Shown: positions 1-8,069, numbered from the stretch's first letter. The stretch is 21,147 nucleotides of DNA from an uncultured bacterium (GCA_900551915.1 URXT01000031.1:1-21147), one strand, 5' to 3'. Translations and numbers: made by a program. The notes: generated by a model not told the origin, from the sequence alone.

Positions 1-58
1 AACTTTTTTCTTTGCTCTTTTTTATTATAAATCATTTTTTATACACGCGCAAGGGTAA

Positions 59-1894
59 TTAATTTATTATTATCATTTCGCAATTAATACAGTCAAAATT
101 GAGTTTATATTTTTTCCCTTTTTCATCAATCAAAAAAAGTTTTTCAGATGATTTGCATAAATCAAATTCAAATTTTAGGCAATGTTTGGTACGCATAAGC
201 TCTTTGCCTTCAAAATCATGAGTTTTTTCAGGCGTAAATTCACAAACTTCACAATTGCAATTTTGGTAGAAAGTTTTAGCAGTTTGATTAAAAACATTGG
301 CTCTGTAATCGTAAGTTTTGAAGGGAAATTCAGCATATTGCAAACGGGTTTGGGCAGGTCGGGTGTAAGTTTTGAGCCTTTTGAGCGAAAGTTCTTCCAA
401 ACTTCTCCGTCTTATATCATTAATTACTGAAACCGGCATAAAATCAAGAAGTGAAAGAATTTCAACATCTGTGACAAAAAATTTACTGTCACCTGTTTTT
501 GAAATTTGATTTTTAAAAGTTTCCAGCATTTTTTCTGAGTTTTTGGGAATTTCACCTGAAGGAAGCTGTATTATGACGGAAATTCCATCCTCGTCAACGA
601 CAATCAGATTTTTATTTTGTAAAGTAAATTTGACTGCGATTTTACGTTTGGTTTTTGAATTTTGCAAAGCTTTATTAAATTTGCTGTCGAAATTTCTGTA
701 AATCAGAGTTCCAGGCGTAATTTTGCCAATATTATTTGGAAAAATCCGATTACCTTCGACCTTGTTTACTAGACAGCCAAAAAGTTCACCATCTGCAAAA
801 TAACAGAGTCCATCCTGCGGATTTAATTCAACTCCATTAAGAGCAAAACTATTTTTGTCAACTTTTCCGACTTTACCGAGTTTTTCACCTAATGACTTTG
901 GGCTGTCAAAATTACAAATATTTTTACTCCGGTCTTTTCTGGGAATATCAGAATTTTTTCCGGTTGCTGACAGAAAATAGTCTGTAAAACCACGATTGAA
1001 GCTCTTTTTTACATCTGGTTCAAAGTCTAAGAAAACTTTTCCTGATGAGGTTTTATCTGCATATTTATCGATTTCTTTCCGGTAAAATGCAACAACATTT
1101 TTGACATAATTCACATCTTTCAAGCGGCCTTCTATTTTGAAGGATTTAACACCTGCATTTATAAGGCGTTCGATATGCTTTGAGGCATTGAAATCTCTCA
1201 GACTCAGAAGATATTTGTCTTTTGCCAGAATTTTTCCTGCTTCATTAATCAGAGTGTACTTTTTGCGGCAAGCCTGTGCGCATTCACCTCTGTTTGCAGA
1301 GCGCCCGCCAATTGACGCGCTCAAATAGCACTGCCCGCTGTATGAAACACAAAGCGCACCGTGAATAAAGGTCTCAATTTCCATTTCAGAATTGAAATCT
1401 GATTTCTTTACTTCATGACATATGTCTTCGATTTGTTCGAGTGTAAGCTCACGCGCTAAAATAACACGCTTAACACCCATTTGTTGAAAGAATTTAACTT
1501 TTTCCAGCGTTCTGTTGTCGCACTGCGTGCTTGCATGAATTTCAATCGGCGGAAGTTTTTGACGGATTGCAAGGTCAAAAATTCCCATATCCTGAACAAT
1601 TATGGCATCAACGCCGATTTTATAAAGCTCATTAATCAATTCAAATGACTTTTCTAATTCCTCGTCTGTCAAAATCGTATTCAAAGTTACATGCACACGG
1701 ACATTATAAAAATGCGCAAATTCAACAATATCTTTAATATCTTCAAGCGGGTTTGAAGCATTTTGTCTTGCCCCAAACATTGACGCGCCTATATAAACAG
1801 CGTCAGCGCCTGAATTTATTGCCGCTAATGCCGTTTCTTTATCTTTTGCCGGAGCCAGAAGTTCTACCTTTTTGTATGATTTGTTAAGTTTCAT
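59..1894 (-). CDS. Peptidase U32 family protein (RlhA/YdcP-like, probable RNA-modifying enzyme)
   Basis: The 611-residue protein opens with a TIM-barrel-like U32 start (VELLAPAKDKETALAAINSG) and carries the U32 signature ETFIHGALCVSYSGQCYLS near residue 174. Cysteines at about 182, 189, 205 and 209 (CX6C-X15-CX3C) match the Fe-S-binding set of U32 proteins. A middle region (about 330-480) looks like the extra domain of long RlhA-type members. The C-terminus has a Cys-rich tail with NCNCEVC, ELMRTKHCLKFEFDLC and CINC. Long U32 proteins such as E. coli RlhA (about 650 aa) hydroxylate 23S rRNA with prephenate as co-substrate; others (TrhP) modify tRNA, and older annotations call them collagenases. 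RNA modification is my inference. A TATAAT box lies only 6 bases upstream of the ATG and no Shine-Dalgarno is visible, so the message may be leaderless. Confidence 0.85.
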   Translation of the reverse strand: MKLNKSYKKVELLAPAKDKETALAAINSGADAVYIGASMFGARQNASNPLEDIKDIVEFAHFYNVRVHVTLNTILTDEELEKSFELINELYKIGVDAIIVQDMGIFDLAIRQKLPPIEIHASTQCDNRTLEKVKFFQQMGVKRVILARELTLEQIEDICHEVKKSDFNSEMEIETFIHGALCVSYSGQCYLSASIGGRSANRGECAQACRKKYTLINEAGKILAKDKYLLSLRDFNASKHIERLINAGVKSFKIEGRLKDVNYVKNVVAFYRKEIDKYADKTSSGKVFLDFEPDVKKSFNRGFTDYFLSATGKNSDIPRKDRSKNICNFDSPKSLGEKLGKVGKVDKNSFALNGVELNPQDGLCYFADGELFGCLVNKVEGNRIFPNNIGKITPGTLIYRNFDSKFNKALQNSKTKRKIAVKFTLQNKNLIVVDEDGISVIIQLPSGEIPKNSEKMLETFKNQISKTGDSKFFVTDVEILSLLDFMPVSVINDIRRRSLEELSLKRLKTYTRPAQTRLQYAEFPFKTYDYRANVFNQTAKTFYQNCNCEVCEFTPEKTHDFEGKELMRTKHCLKFEFDLCKSSEKLFLIDEKGKKYKLNFDCINCEMIIIN

Positions 1895-1900
1895 AAACCG

Positions 1901-1906
1901 ATTATA
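1901..1906 (-). promoter_or_regulatory. -10 box (TATAAT) directly upstream of the U32 gene
   Basis: A perfect TATAAT ends six bases before the ATG at 1894, which would put the transcription start at or within a base or two of the start codon. No purine-rich ribosome-binding site lies in between. The -35 region is not convincing. Confidence 0.45.
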
Positions 1907-1965
1907 ATATAAAATAGCAATTTATTTTACTTTTAAATTTTATATGTACATCAAGGAGAAAATCA

Positions 1966-2307
1966 ATGAGCGTAAACCCGGTTTCATTAAGTAATACAAA
2001 TCTTTCAAAACGCTGCGAAGTACCAAATTTCACAGCAAACACAAACGAAAAGCCTGTAACACAACCCTCTGCTGCAAAAGTTGATTCTGCTGACAAATTC
2101 ATTAGTAAAATTGAGAAAATGCCGCCGGCAGCTGTCGGTTTGAGCAGCGCAGTTTTATGGTTCGGAGTCGGAATGGGGCTTGACAAGCTTATCGGAATGG
2201 TTTTCAAAAGTATGAAATCAAGTCTTAAAACTTCACTTATTATGAATGGAATTTTTGGAGCTGTAATGGGCGGAATGTCATACTGGCGCGCAAAAAAAGA
2301 AGGTTAA
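1966..2307 (+). CDS. Small two-helix membrane protein, unknown function
   Basis: A 113-residue protein preceded by a clear AAGGAG Shine-Dalgarno 8 bases before the ATG. The N-terminal half (1-50) is polar, Ser/Thr/Asn/Pro-rich and probably disordered. The C-terminal half has two hydrophobic segments, about 54-75 (PPAAVGLSSAVLWFGVGMGL) and about 88-104 (TSLIMNGIFGAVMGGMSYW), the latter followed by a basic end (RAKKEG). The glycine spacing in the helices (GVGMG, GAVMGG) suits tight helix packing. It is divergent from the U32 gene and has its own strong terminator just downstream, so it appears monocistronic. I do not recognise a family. An opposite-strand reading frame over the same bases is a shadow. 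Confidence 0.7.
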   Translation: MSVNPVSLSNTNLSKRCEVPNFTANTNEKPVTQPSAAKVDSADKFISKIEKMPPAAVGLSSAVLWFGVGMGLDKLIGMVFKSMKSSLKTSLIMNGIFGAVMGGMSYWRAKKEG

Positions 2308-2334
2308 ATTTAAAGATTTTATTTAAAGAAAGAG

Positions 2335-2364
2335 GCGCGCAGACCCTTTGGTCTGCGCGCTTTT
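2335..2364 (+). terminator. Strong Rho-independent terminator after the small membrane protein
   Basis: An 11-bp perfect GC-rich stem (GCGCGCAGACC / GGTCTGCGCGC) with a CTTT loop is followed by TTTT. It lies 27 bases past the stop codon. Confidence 0.9.
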
Positions 2365-2383
2365 ATTATAATAAGTTTTTATT

Positions 2384-2416
2384 AAACGAGGCGCCCGCTG
2401 CGCGGGAGCACCGTTT
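2384..2416 (-). terminator. Terminator of the iron-type alcohol dehydrogenase gene
   Basis: On the minus strand AAACG...CCCGC-GCA-GCGGG...CGTTT forms a hairpin of about 15 positions with two mismatches and a 3-base loop, ending in TTT. It lies just past the stop at 2428. It sits back-to-back with the plus-strand terminator, as expected for convergent genes. Confidence 0.7.
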
Positions 2417-2427
2417 AATATCTAAGT

Positions 2428-3636
2428 TTACAAAGGTTTGATTGAGTCTCTGTAAATCTTTTCAACAACATCGCGTCCGTTTCCTGAAGGTGCGATATCA
2501 AGAAGTCCGCTCAAAGAGGGTGTTGTGTATACCAGATTGGTTAATTTTTCAACATCAGCTTCTGTGAAGCCTTCATCTTCAAGCTTTTCCGCAACACCGA
2601 CAGACGCAAGCCAGTTTTGAACATCTTTTGCCGCTTTTTCTGCTTCTGACGCTTCACCTTTTAAACCTGACGTAATCGGAGCAAGGATTTCAGCCAAAAC
2701 GTGCGGTTTATCTTTGTAAATAGTTTTAATTACAGCAGGCAATAACATTGCAAGTCCAAGTCCATGTGCAAGTTCTGGTTTCACAGCGCTAAGCGGATGT
2801 TCAAGCGCATGGGTATAATGAAGAAGTCCGTTATCAAAACTTACACCGCCCATCATTGCCGCATAAGCAAGATAATATCTTGCTTCTAAGTCATCTGGAT
2901 TTTCAATTGCTTTCGGAAGATATTTGGCAACAAGTTCAATAACTTCTTTTGCAAGCGTAATTGAATAAGGAGAAGCAACAGCAGAAGTTGCAGCTTCTAC
3001 AACATGGTTAACCGCGTCAATTGAAACAAATCGTGTTTGTTTCGGGCTTAATTTTGTCATCAACTGCGGGTCGTCGATTGCAAACATCGGATAGATGCAG
3101 TCGTAGGCAATCGCGGGCTTGAAGTTTTTCGCAAGATTTGTCACAACTGCAAATCTGTTTGTTTCGGTTCCTGTTCCGTGGGTTAGGTTAATTGAAACAA
3201 TCGGAGCCGCTTTATCCGGTGCAAATTCAAAGTCGTAAATGTTTTCAGCAGTCTTGTCTGGATATTCAAGAAGAATTGCAACTGATTTTCCTGCGTCAGT
3301 CGGCGAGCCTCCGCCAATTGCGATAACCGCTTTTGCGCCGAAGTCGCGGGCCATTTTAGCTGCTTCATTTACGTGTTCGGTTGTCGGGTTTGGAGTTACC
3401 TGGTCGTAATTAATGTATCCGATTGAATTGTCTTTCAAAGCTTTTTCAACGTAATCCCATGCTCCGGTTGCTTTGTAAGCGTTGCGGCCTGACATTACGA
3501 TAACTTTGTCAATGCCTTTTGTTTTCAGAATCTTCGCGATGTCGTCAATTTTCTTAATCGCGCCCACGCCGAAATATACAGTGGTACGGGTTCTGATTTC
3601 TTTAATGTCGTTGATATTAATATCTTTTTCAAACAT
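2428..3636 (-). CDS. Iron-containing (group III) alcohol dehydrogenase
   Basis: This 402-residue protein covers a whole Fe-ADH. The N-terminal NAD(P)-binding domain has GGGSPTDAGK at about 108. The C-terminal metal domain has the ligand set D-x3-H (DAVNHVVEA), H-A-L-E-H-P and the HGLGLAMLLP segment, matching the Asp and three His that bind Fe2+ in FucO-like enzymes. It is expected to interconvert alcohols and aldehydes with NAD(P)H in the cytoplasm, probably in fermentation; the substrate cannot be read from sequence. GAAAGGAG sits 7 bases before the ATG, and a promoter lies in the 70-base gap behind yeiH, so it can be transcribed alone. Confidence 0.93.
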   Translation of the reverse strand: MFEKDININDIKEIRTRTTVYFGVGAIKKIDDIAKILKTKGIDKVIVMSGRNAYKATGAWDYVEKALKDNSIGYINYDQVTPNPTTEHVNEAAKMARDFGAKAVIAIGGGSPTDAGKSVAILLEYPDKTAENIYDFEFAPDKAAPIVSINLTHGTGTETNRFAVVTNLAKNFKPAIAYDCIYPMFAIDDPQLMTKLSPKQTRFVSIDAVNHVVEAATSAVASPYSITLAKEVIELVAKYLPKAIENPDDLEARYYLAYAAMMGGVSFDNGLLHYTHALEHPLSAVKPELAHGLGLAMLLPAVIKTIYKDKPHVLAEILAPITSGLKGEASEAEKAAKDVQNWLASVGVAEKLEDEGFTEADVEKLTNLVYTTPSLSGLLDIAPSGNGRDVVEKIYRDSIKPL

Positions 3637-3670
3637 ATTAAACTCTCCTTTCTTAAACCTTTACAGCATG

Positions 3671-3699
3671 ATTATAGAGCAGAGCTTAACATTTTGCAA
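3671..3699 (-). promoter_or_regulatory. Promoter for the iron-type alcohol dehydrogenase
   Basis: TTGCAA, a 17-base spacer and a perfect TATAAT read toward the dehydrogenase, about 35 bases before its ATG. Confidence 0.7.
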
Positions 3700-3706
3700 C
3701 ACAAAT

Positions 3707-4690
3707 TTAAACAATTAATTTAGCAGTAACAGCACCTGCTACAACAAGCCATACAAACATTATTCCGGCAAGAAGTATCGGCTTCATACCCAGACCTTTA
3801 ATTTTTTCGAAATTTGTTTCTACGCCAAGACCGAACATTGCAACCGTTAATAAAAACACATCAAATTCAATAATTCCGGACTTTACAACCGCCGGCAAAA
3901 TGTTTAAAGAATTAAAACCACACATTACAACAAACAAAATTGCAAACCATGGCATTGGGACTTTTGTTCTCTTAGTATGTGATTTTTTAGAAAGGTAAAA
4001 ACCAAGCAAAAATAAATATGGTACCAGCATCATAACTCTTGTAAGTTTTACGATTACAGAAGTATCGCAAACCTGTGGAGAAACAGCGCTTCCTGCTGCA
4101 ACAACCTGTGCAACTTCATGAACAGTTGAGCCTATATAAATCCCGAATGCCTCTGGTGGAACAATTCCCAAATTCGCTAAAATCGGATACAAAAACATTG
4201 AAATTGTTCCGAAAAGCACAACGGTTGAAACCGCAAGAGAAACTTTATGAGAATCAGCTTTCAACATGGAATCGGTACCTAAAACAGCCGCCGCGCCGCA
4301 AACAGAAGACCCGATTGCTGTCAACATACATAAATCTTTATCAAGTTTGAAAATTCTTGTTCCGAGATAATAACCAATCAAATAAGTTGAAGTAAGCATA
4401 AACGCATCAGCCCAAAAACCTTGAAATCCAACCGCAAAAATCTGTTGAAATGTTATTCTGAAGCCGTAAAGAATAATTGCAAGACGCAAAAGACGCTTTG
4501 CTGAAAAAGAAATTCCGTCTTTAAAAGTTTCGGGAAGGAATTTGTGAAAAACATTTCCGACAATCATACCAACTATGATTGCAAAAGTCAATGAATTCAG
4601 ATTAATTGACCTGCAAAATTCACAGCAGCAGATAAAATATGAAATAAGCGCAAAAAATGCACAAAAAATAACACCTTTTATATTTTTCAT
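3707..4690 (-). CDS. YeiH/UPF0324 family membrane protein (putative anion exporter)
   Basis: A 327-residue, highly hydrophobic protein with about 9-10 membrane segments and the family's diagnostic stretches: SLTFAIIVGMIVGN, SAKRLLRLAIILYGFRIT, TAIGSSVCGAAAVLG and VHEVAQVVAAG. The family (E. coli YeiH) is annotated as putative sulfate export, but the transported ion is not established for most members. A GGAGG Shine-Dalgarno lies 8 bases before the ATG. It lies between pgk, from which a terminator separates it, and the iron alcohol dehydrogenase, which has its own promoter; no functional link is evident. Confidence 0.9.
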   Translation of the reverse strand: MKNIKGVIFCAFFALISYFICCCEFCRSINLNSLTFAIIVGMIVGNVFHKFLPETFKDGISFSAKRLLRLAIILYGFRITFQQIFAVGFQGFWADAFMLTSTYLIGYYLGTRIFKLDKDLCMLTAIGSSVCGAAAVLGTDSMLKADSHKVSLAVSTVVLFGTISMFLYPILANLGIVPPEAFGIYIGSTVHEVAQVVAAGSAVSPQVCDTSVIVKLTRVMMLVPYLFLLGFYLSKKSHTKRTKVPMPWFAILFVVMCGFNSLNILPAVVKSGIIEFDVFLLTVAMFGLGVETNFEKIKGLGMKPILLAGIMFVWLVVAGAVTAKLIV

Positions 4691-4813
4691 AAAAATTCCT
4701 CCTTAATTCCGGCTGTCTTATTTTATCATGAAAATAATTACTATAAATTGGTTTTATAAGCAAAACTTTGCTTATTGTTAGCATTATTTGTAATTGCAAG
4801 TTTTATTTTTATA

Positions 4814-4844
4814 AAAAGAGACGACAATATTTGCCGTCTCTTTT
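4814..4844 (-). terminator. Terminator downstream of pgk
   Basis: A 10-bp stem (AAAAGAGACG / CGTCTCTTTT) with an 11-base loop, flanked by T runs on both strands, lies 22 bases past the pgk stop. It would work for the minus strand and could work in both directions. Confidence 0.85.
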
Positions 4845-4865
4845 AGTTTTACACTTAATACTTTC

Positions 4866-6068
4866 TTACTTATCATCCAAAGCTGCAACGCCGGGAAGAA
4901 CTTTTCCTTCAATGAATTCCAATGAAGCACCGCCACCTGTTGATACGTGTGTGAAATCTTCAGCCTTGAAGAATTTCTTAGCTGCTGAAACTGAGTCTCC
5001 GCCGCCAATTACAGAGGTTGCGCCGTTTTTGGTTGCTTCTACTATTGCTTCCAAAACTGCTTTTGTACCTTCTGCAAATTTCGGGTTTTCAAATGCACCT
5101 ACAGGACCGTTCATCAAAATTGTTTTTGAAGATTTCAAAACATCAGCAAAAGCTTTTCTTGAATCAGGGCCAGCGTCAACGCCTTCAAATCCGTCAGGAA
5201 TTTCGTTGATTTTTACGAATTTGTTTGTACCGTTGCCTGAAAAATCATCTGTTACAAGAACGTCAGTTGCCATAACAAGTTTTACGCCTTTATCAGCAGC
5301 TTTCTTTTCGATTGCTTTTGCAACTTCCAATTGGTCATCTTCGCAGATTGAATTTCCGATTTTGCCGCCGTTTGCTTTAACGAAGGTGTAAGCCATGCCA
5401 CCGCCGATAATCATGTTATCAACTTTGTCTAACAGGTTTTCAAGAACACCGATTTTAGATGAAACTTTTGCGCCGCCGACAACTGCTGTAAACGGACGTG
5501 TCGGATTGTCGAGAGCTTCTGAAAGGCATCTGATTTCTTTCTCCATCAACAAGCCTGAAACAGCCGGTTTAAGAACTTTAGCCAATTTTGCTGTTGAAGT
5601 GTGGTTTCTGTGAGCAGCGCCAAAGGCATCGTTTACATAGAAGTCACCAAGTTTTGCGAGTTCGTTTGCAAAGGTCATATCATCATCTTTTGCTTCTTCA
5701 GCTTTGTAGAAACGGATATTTTCAAGCAATGCAACCTGTCCGTCTTTCAAAGCTTCGAGTTCTTTGTCAGCGCCTTCGCCAACCGGTGAAGAAACAAAAA
5801 GAACGTCTTCGCCTAAAACTTTTGATAAGTATTTTGCAACCGGAGCAAGTGAAAATTCCATGTTCCATTCACCTTTCGGTCTTCCGAGGTGCGCCATCAA
5901 GATAATTTTTGCACCTTTATCTTTTAAGAATTTTACAGTCGGTAAAATTGCCTGAATTCTTGTATCGTCAGTAACATTTTTGTCAGCATCAAGAGGAACA
6001 TTTACGTCAACTCTGATTAAAGCGCGTTTACCTTTGATGTCTCCTAAATCTTTAATTGATTTTTTCAT
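4866..6068 (-). CDS. pgk: Phosphoglycerate kinase
   Basis: The complete 400-residue enzyme makes ATP and 3-phosphoglycerate from 1,3-bisphosphoglycerate and ADP in glycolysis. Visible family motifs in order are RVDVNVPLD (about 18), HLGRPKGE (about 60), the AHRNHTST region, VVGGAKVSSKIGVLENLL, MIIGGGMAYTF, GPVGAFE and, at the nucleotide site, IGGGDSVSAAKKF with HVSTGGGASLEFIEG near the end. Length is normal for bacteria. Start: ATG preceded by AAGGAG at 7-8 bases. It has its own promoter and terminator and looks monocistronic. Confidence 0.98.
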   Translation of the reverse strand: MKKSIKDLGDIKGKRALIRVDVNVPLDADKNVTDDTRIQAILPTVKFLKDKGAKIILMAHLGRPKGEWNMEFSLAPVAKYLSKVLGEDVLFVSSPVGEGADKELEALKDGQVALLENIRFYKAEEAKDDDMTFANELAKLGDFYVNDAFGAAHRNHTSTAKLAKVLKPAVSGLLMEKEIRCLSEALDNPTRPFTAVVGGAKVSSKIGVLENLLDKVDNMIIGGGMAYTFVKANGGKIGNSICEDDQLEVAKAIEKKAADKGVKLVMATDVLVTDDFSGNGTNKFVKINEIPDGFEGVDAGPDSRKAFADVLKSSKTILMNGPVGAFENPKFAEGTKAVLEAIVEATKNGATSVIGGGDSVSAAKKFFKAEDFTHVSTGGGASLEFIEGKVLPGVAALDDK

Positions 6069-6109
6069 CTGATTTTCTCCTTATTTAAGTAAAAAACTTT
6101 CGCAAGATT

Positions 6110-6138
6110 ATTCTACAAAAAACAAAAACAGAAAGCAA
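6110..6138 (-). promoter_or_regulatory. Promoter for pgk
   Basis: TTGCTT, a 17-base spacer and TAGAAT read toward pgk, about 40 bases before its ATG. Confidence 0.55.
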
Positions 6139-6147
6139 AATTTTTAT

Positions 6148-6163
6148 TTACCCATTCGGGTAA
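6148..6163. promoter_or_regulatory. Palindrome between pgk and the first skp gene
   Basis: TTACCC-ATTC-GGGTAA is a perfect 6-bp inverted repeat with a 4-base centre in the divergent promoter region. It has no T run, so an operator is as likely as an RNA hairpin. No cognate regulator is in the window. Confidence 0.3.
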
Positions 6164-6219
6164 TTTAAACCATGCGTTTTCGGGCTAATATTTTAGCAGG
6201 ACAAAAGAAAGGATTTACC

Positions 6220-6681
6220 ATGACTAAAAAAATCAGCTTCTTATTTATTTGTTTAATGGCATTTGCTCTGGGTTATTCAATCAACAACATTGCAATCTCG
6301 GACACTGCACCGAAAATCGCTGTTGTTGATGTTCAAACGCTTATTCAAAACTCTTCTCAGGTCAAGCAATTGAAAGCCGACCAGGAAAAGAAAATTGTTG
6401 AAATGCAAAACACTATTAAAAAAGCGCAGGACGAAATTTCAAAAGAAAAAGACCCGGCAAAAGTTGCAGCGTTAGAGGAAAAATACCGCAACCAGATTAA
6501 CGCTCAAAAAGTTGCGCTTGATAAAGAATATAATGATAAGCTTACAAAAATCGACACCGAAATCCGCGCCAACGTAATTGAAAAAGCAAAAAGCCTGAAT
6601 TATTGCCTTGTTCTTCCCAAAAGCATGGTTTTATACGGCGGTGAAGACATTACAGACGTAATTGCAAAAGGTATCAAGTAA
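6220..6681 (+). CDS. Skp/OmpH-like periplasmic chaperone (copy 1)
   Basis: From the ATG at 6220 (GAAAGG 7 bases upstream; an in-frame ATG at 6172 has no ribosome-binding site) the protein is 153 residues. It has a signal peptide (MTKKISFLFICLMAFALGYS), then the OmpH opening KIAVVDVQTLIQNSSQVKQLK, a long charged coiled coil (about 50-115) and a C-terminal strand region with LVLPKSMVLYGGEDIT. Skp trimers hold unfolded outer-membrane proteins in the periplasm on the way to BamA. A paralog at 15893-16360 has the same length and the same VLYGGEDIT ending. Here it stands alone, with no bamA or lpxD next to it, unlike the usual setting. A gloA-like gene follows after 39 bases. Confidence 0.88.
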   Translation: MTKKISFLFICLMAFALGYSINNIAISDTAPKIAVVDVQTLIQNSSQVKQLKADQEKKIVEMQNTIKKAQDEISKEKDPAKVAALEEKYRNQINAQKVALDKEYNDKLTKIDTEIRANVIEKAKSLNYCLVLPKSMVLYGGEDITDVIAKGIK

Positions 6682-6688
6682 ATTTTTG

Positions 6689-6697
6689 TGCTACAAT
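6689..6697 (+). promoter_or_regulatory. Extended -10 promoter element before the glyoxalase gene
   Basis: TGC-TACAAT lies in the 39-base gap, 23 bases before the ATG. The -35 region is poor, so it depends on the extended -10; read-through from skp is also possible. Confidence 0.4.
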
Positions 6698-6720
6698 GTG
6701 TGTGCTAAAAGGAGAGAATT

Positions 6721-7104
6721 ATGAAATTTTTACACACAATGATTAGAGTGAAAGATGCTGAAAAATCGGTTAAATTTTACACCGAACTTTTGAACATGAC
6801 ACTCGATAAGCAAAAAAGGCTTGAGGATTGCGAACTTTACTTTTTAAATGATGAAGACGGCGTTTGTCAAATTGAATTGACGCAGAACGATGAAACTCCG
6901 GCTGAAGGATATGATTTGGGAACGGGTTTCGGCCATTTCGCGTTTTCAGTAAAATCTCTGGACGAATTCAGTGAAAAACTGCACCGATTGGGTTATGAAT
7001 ACCTTTACGAACCATTTGACCTGAACGGAAAAGGCACTAAAATAGCCTTCATCAAAGATCCGGACGGTTACGAAATCGAATTGATTGAAAAAGTTGTTTG
7101 GTAA
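6721..7104 (+). CDS. gloA: Lactoylglutathione lyase / glyoxalase I-like VOC protein
   Basis: A 127-residue vicinal-oxygen-chelate protein with the two beta-alpha-beta-beta-beta halves. The four metal ligands of glyoxalase I line up: His5 (MKFLHTMIRV), Glu52 (CQIELT), His72 (GHFAFSV) and Glu120 in DPDGYEIELIE. This is the nickel-type GlxI spacing of E. coli, so conversion of the methylglyoxal-thiol hemithioacetal to the lactoyl thioester is likely. The thiol used in this lineage is unknown. AAAAGGAG sits 7 bases before the ATG. It converges on the prepilin gene, with a shared terminator between them. Confidence 0.9.
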   Translation: MKFLHTMIRVKDAEKSVKFYTELLNMTLDKQKRLEDCELYFLNDEDGVCQIELTQNDETPAEGYDLGTGFGHFAFSVKSLDEFSEKLHRLGYEYLYEPFDLNGKGTKIAFIKDPDGYEIELIEKVVW

Positions 7105-7108
7105 CAAT

Positions 7109-7138
7109 AAAAATAGCCGATTATAATCGGCTATTTTT
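7109..7138. terminator. Bidirectional terminator between gloA and the prepilin gene
   Basis: A perfect 30-base palindrome (arm AAAAATAGCCGAT) with a T run on either strand lies between two convergent genes. Confidence 0.92.
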
Positions 7139-7173
7139 ACGGAAAAATGAGTTATAACTCAATTACCAAAACC

Positions 7174-7958
7174 TTATTTCGGAAGATTTTTCCAATAACT
7201 GCTTTTATTATCATCAGGATTTATATCATTCATGGCGTAATATGAGCATCCATAGCCATTGTATTTTTGAGTTGATTTTATCGAACAAGGCCGGCCGGCT
7301 ATTTCTGGATATGCTTGCTCTTCAAGCTCCTCATCAGTTAAAAGTTTTTCTTGTTTAAAAGGTTTTACTATATCCTGATTATCTATAACGCCAAAACTAA
7401 ATACATCAAAACCTAAACGATTTGGTTTACCATAAGGACCATTTGTGTCTACATAAAAGACTATCATGGCGCCTCCCACTCTTGTTCCAATGCTGCTGCC
7501 GTCAGGTAACATTTTTAGAGGGGCTATATGCTGCCAGCCAGCAGTAGAATGAAGCCCTCCAATAGTTGTAAAGCTGGTTGTATTATTATAATTTTTTATC
7601 ACATATGGCTCGGCTTCCTGACTGGCACCTAATTGTTTATAAAATACTCTTGTAAATTCCTCAGCCAGAGGATACGCTTTATCCTCTTCATCATAAGTTG
7701 CAAAGGCTTTTCGAAGATTTGTTACTCCCAACTCCTGAAGAGTCATTAAATAGGCTTTGGAAAGGTTTGAATAGGATTTTTTGAATGCTGTTTCCAATAC
7801 TTTTGCCTGATAATTTTTTATCAGCTGAGGAATTGTCAGGGAGGCTACAATCCCAATTACACCCAGCGTTATTAAAACTTCCGATAATGTAAATCCTTTT
7901 AGGAGCTTATTCTTAGACGCCCCCCCCCCTGAAATTCAGTCATATTAAGCATTTTCAT
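7174..7958 (-). pseudogene. Type IV prepilin-like protein, frame interrupted at a G tract (phase-off or broken)
   Basis: Promoter, AAGGAG Shine-Dalgarno and an ATG at 7958 are intact, but after MKMLNMTEFQGGG the frame runs to a stop about 19 codons in. The prepilin frame starts immediately past the G tract: a basic SKNKLLK stretch, then the prepilin peptidase site G/FTLSE with the hydrophobic helix FTLSEVLITLGVIGIVAS, followed by about 200 residues of soluble domain. In the prepilin frame a TGA lies just before the tract and no ATG follows it until well into the protein. One extra G (11) would join both parts into about 261 residues. Such proteins are cleaved by PilD-type peptidase and form type IV pili or type II secretion pseudopili. 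The head domain matches no family I can name. A sequencing error in the tract is possible. Confidence 0.75.
7920..7929 (-). repeat. Ten-G homopolymer inside the 5' coding end of the prepilin gene
   Basis: Ten consecutive G on the coding strand (C on plus) lie about 30 bases after the ATG. It is a striking G run in an AT-rich genome and sits exactly where length changes toggle the reading frame. Confidence 0.95.
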
Positions 7959-7994
7959 AACTTTACTCCTTTACATTATATAAATCACTTATTT

Positions 7995-8023
7995 ATTATA
8001 CATTATTTAATTTTTATTGAAAA
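7995..8023 (-). promoter_or_regulatory. Promoter of the prepilin gene
   Basis: TTTTCA, a 17-base spacer and TATAAT read toward the prepilin ATG. A second TATAAT-like box lies closer (about 7976-7981). Confidence 0.55.
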
Positions 8024-8040
8024 GGGTTTTAACATTTCGC

Positions 8041-8069
8041 AAAAAGACCGGTTTTCACCGGTCTTTTTT
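8041..8069. terminator. Terminator after rpsR
   Basis: Stem AAAAAGACCGG / CCGGTCTTTTT with a 6-base loop and T runs on both strands. It closes the rpsF-ssb-rpsR operon. Confidence 0.9.

Noticed and set aside
4768..5391. A 207-codon plus-strand frame opposite pgk
   Set aside because: It is a shadow of pgk and runs through the pgk terminator.
7174..7797. Reading the prepilin as a 207-residue protein from the TTG at 7797
   Set aside because: That start lies after the pilin hydrophobic helix, has no ribosome-binding site and would remove the peptidase site; the true gene begins at 7958.
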